Source of the DNA: CAZADH01 sp964483805
GTDB taxonomy: Bacteria; Muiribacteriota; Ozemobacteria; Ozemobacterales; Ozemobacteraceae
DNA length: 15,135 bases
Assembly (NCBI GenBank): GCA_964483805.1
Contig: CAZADH010000138.1
Coordinates: forward strand, 1-15,135
Direction of reading: 5' to 3'
Within the stretch, counting starts at the first letter, position 1. Every line of letters begins with the position of its first letter. Positions 13,669 to 15,135 of the stretch are shown piece after piece. Both the position numbers and the translations under genes were made by a program. Under the pieces are notes generated by a model. The model was not told the origin of the DNA and ran no database searches. It saw only the letters and a list, made by a program, of their open reading frames with translations.

Positions 13669-15135
13669 TTAGCGATCGTTACTCGTGGCAGACACCCGGC
13701 GGCCCGCGGTCTTGGCCGGTGCGGCGACGGGGGCGACGCTATCTCTGTGATTGCCGATGAGCATCATGTCGAAGTAGCCGTCGGTCGTCGTCTTGTCGTT
13801 GGCCAGAAGAGCCACGACTGTATTTACACCGGGTTGCAGCAGACCGACAGGCACGTCGTCGCGCGTGCGGTTCCAGTATTCGTAATCATGCCCATCTTTG
13901 AGCTTCATCATCGGATCCTCGTCGACGAGGACCCCATTGACATAGACCGCCGCAGCGTTGTTGCTGGCGACATGCAATGTCACGCTCTTGTATTGCTTCG
14001 GGTCGGTGACCGTAAACTCCTTGCGGAACACGACGCCGTCACATGGCTTGAAGTAGGTCTGAATGAAGGGAGGCGTCAGCCGCTTCGACGAACCGAAACC
14101 GAACGGACAGTGGCCGTGCAAAGGCAGCGACAACGAGGCCGGATCGACCTTGCTCGGCACCTGCCAGCACAGAATGTCGGTGGCCTCGGTATCGAGCTGA
14201 TAGTCCCAGTCGCGCGACCGGCGATCGATCAACACCGTCTGCGTCGCCGACGGCTCTTCGCGGAATCCACGCTTCTTCATCAACTCGGTAATTCTGTCTT
14301 TGTCGGTCAGGCGCGCCCGGGCCATCCTCGTTTTCTCGAGGCTGTCTTCGTGCGTGTCCATGATGCGCGGGGTCAAGAAGACCATCAGTTCAGTCTTGTT
14401 GCCGGTTTCCGACTTCGACGTGAACGCTTTGCCGAGCAACGGGATGTCGCTCAACAGTGGCGTCTTGCGCTCGACCTTGGAGCGGCGGTCTTCGATGAAA
14501 CCGCCCAACACGATGGTTTCACCGTTGCCGATGGTCACGTTCGTGGTCGCCTCGCGGTTCGACATACGGGCCGTGAACTCTTTGGCGTCATACGAAGTCA
14601 CGGCGTTGATGCGTTGCATGACCTCGATATCGATCTGACCGCCACGATTGATGTGCGGTGTGACCTCGAGCTCGATGCCGACCTCTTTGGTGTCGTAGGT
14701 CTTGATCGGACCTGCATCCGACGGGCGAACCGAGGAGATCAACGGAATCTTCTCGCCAATCTTGAACAACGCCTTGCGATGGTTGGCCGCCACAATATGC
14801 GGCGAACTCACCACCCGGACATTCTCTTTCTTCTTGGCGGCGTTGAGGAACAACTTCAGCTTGTTTTGCGACGTGATAAACACCTTGAGCGCATCGACCG
14901 CCTGGGTCGGATCGCTTTTCTCGATCGTGCCCTGGTCGACGGTCGAGGTCATCATGGTGTCGCGCGAACCGACCGGGTTCTGCGTCAGTGCCTTCAACTC
15001 GAAATTGAACAAATCGTTGTCGGTCACGGTGACATCGACGACGAGAACGTCGATCAACACCTGGCCGCTGCGGAAGTCGAGCGAGTTGATCACTTCGATG
15101 ACGTCTTTGATCAACGGACTGCCTTGCTCTTTGAC
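13669..15135 (-). CDS. Secretin with an extra C-terminal beta-sandwich domain, 5' end outside the window
   Basis: The visible 488 codons begin in the last periplasmic N-domain (I-K-D-V-I-E-V-I-N-S-L-D) and enter the secretin pore domain. Motifs, counted from the codon at 15114, are V-V-S-S-P-H-I-V-A-A at 101-110, G-I-E-L-E-V-T-P-H-I at 146-155, T-I-G-N-G-E-T-I-V-L-G-G at 194-205, P-L-L-S-D-I-P-L-L-G at 219-228, and F-L-T-P-R-I at 246-251. These are hallmarks of GspD/PilQ/type III secretins, which form the outer-membrane channel of secretion and pilus machines. The domain normally ends near here; this protein continues about 230 residues. A charged helical stretch (255-285) is followed by a Cys-containing segment and, at about 355-455, a jelly-roll-like module (F-R-K-E-F-T-V, V-Y-V-N-G, Y-W-N-R, then L-L-Q-P-G-V-N). 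It resembles the galactose-binding-like sandwiches of glycoside hydrolases. Protein A follows with zero spacing. The frame is open to the window edge, so the true start lies outside. Confidence 0.92.
   Translation of the reverse strand, partial: VKEQGSPLIKDVIEVINSLDFRSGQVLIDVLVVDVTVTDNDLFNFELKALTQNPVGSRDTMMTSTVDQGTIEKSDPTQAVDALKVFITSQNKLKLFLNAAKKKENVRVVSSPHIVAANHRKALFKIGEKIPLISSVRPSDAGPIKTYDTKEVGIELEVTPHINRGGQIDIEVMQRINAVTSYDAKEFTARMSNREATTNVTIGNGETIVLGGFIEDRRSKVERKTPLLSDIPLLGKAFTSKSETGNKTELMVFLTPRIMDTHEDSLEKTRMARARLTDKDRITELMKKRGFREEPSATQTVLIDRRSRDWDYQLDTEATDILCWQVPSKVDPASLSLPLHGHCPFGFGSSKRLTPPFIQTYFKPCDGVVFRKEFTVTDPKQYKSVTLHVASNNAAAVYVNGVLVDEDPMMKLKDGHDYEYWNRTRDDVPVGLLQPGVNTVVALLANDKTTTDGYFDMMLIGNHRDSVAPVAAPAKTAGRRVSATSNDR

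Overview
The window is a single, densely packed block of genes, all read from the minus strand, from a moderately GC-rich diderm bacterium. Evidence for a diderm is an outer-membrane secretin, six proteins with Sec signal peptides and one with a lipoprotein signal. Nothing here fixes the phylum. The style (secretin with an unusual tail, IPT/TIG and NHL modules, families of large exported paralogs) suits an environmental lineage with a large genome, but that is only a guess. There are no tRNAs, rRNAs, CRISPR arrays or mobile elements that I can support.

In the direction of transcription (high to low coordinate) the layout is as follows. (1) The 3' part of a secretin gene (15135-13669), whose pore domain is followed by an atypical C-terminal beta-sandwich. 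(2) Directly abutting it, exported protein A (13668-11902). (3) A 256-base gap that may hold a promoter. (4) Exported protein B (11645-9735). (5) A small exported protein of unknown family (9648-8872), coupled to (6) exported protein C (8845-6947). (7) Exported protein D (6875-4785). (8) Exported protein E (4691-2739). (9) A lipoprotein with three IPT/TIG domains (2631-853). (10) An NHL-repeat beta-propeller (856-1) that overlaps the lipoprotein gene by four bases and runs off the window.

The central observation is that proteins A to E are five diverged paralogs of about 590-700 residues. All have a signal peptide, an N-terminal W-Y/F-x-V-P-like segment (only partly kept in A and C), a central tyrosine-rich beta region, a variable low-complexity linker, a Cys-containing C-G-x-F-I-G block and a C-terminal 'G-D-x-P-x-x-S-P' block. 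B and E form one closer pair, C and D another, and A is the most divergent and sits next to the secretin. I do not recognise a named family or a characterised secretion system with this content. The simplest reading is an operon-like locus for an envelope or surface assembly: the secretin would be the outer-membrane gate, the paralogs its secreted or periplasmic subunits, and the lipoprotein and propeller accessory or surface components. The gene content and similarities are visible in the sequence; the joint function is inference.

GC-rich inverted repeats lie at or just after the stop codons of four of the five paralog/lipoprotein-side genes. AT-rich TGTAAATA words recur inside four of the genes.
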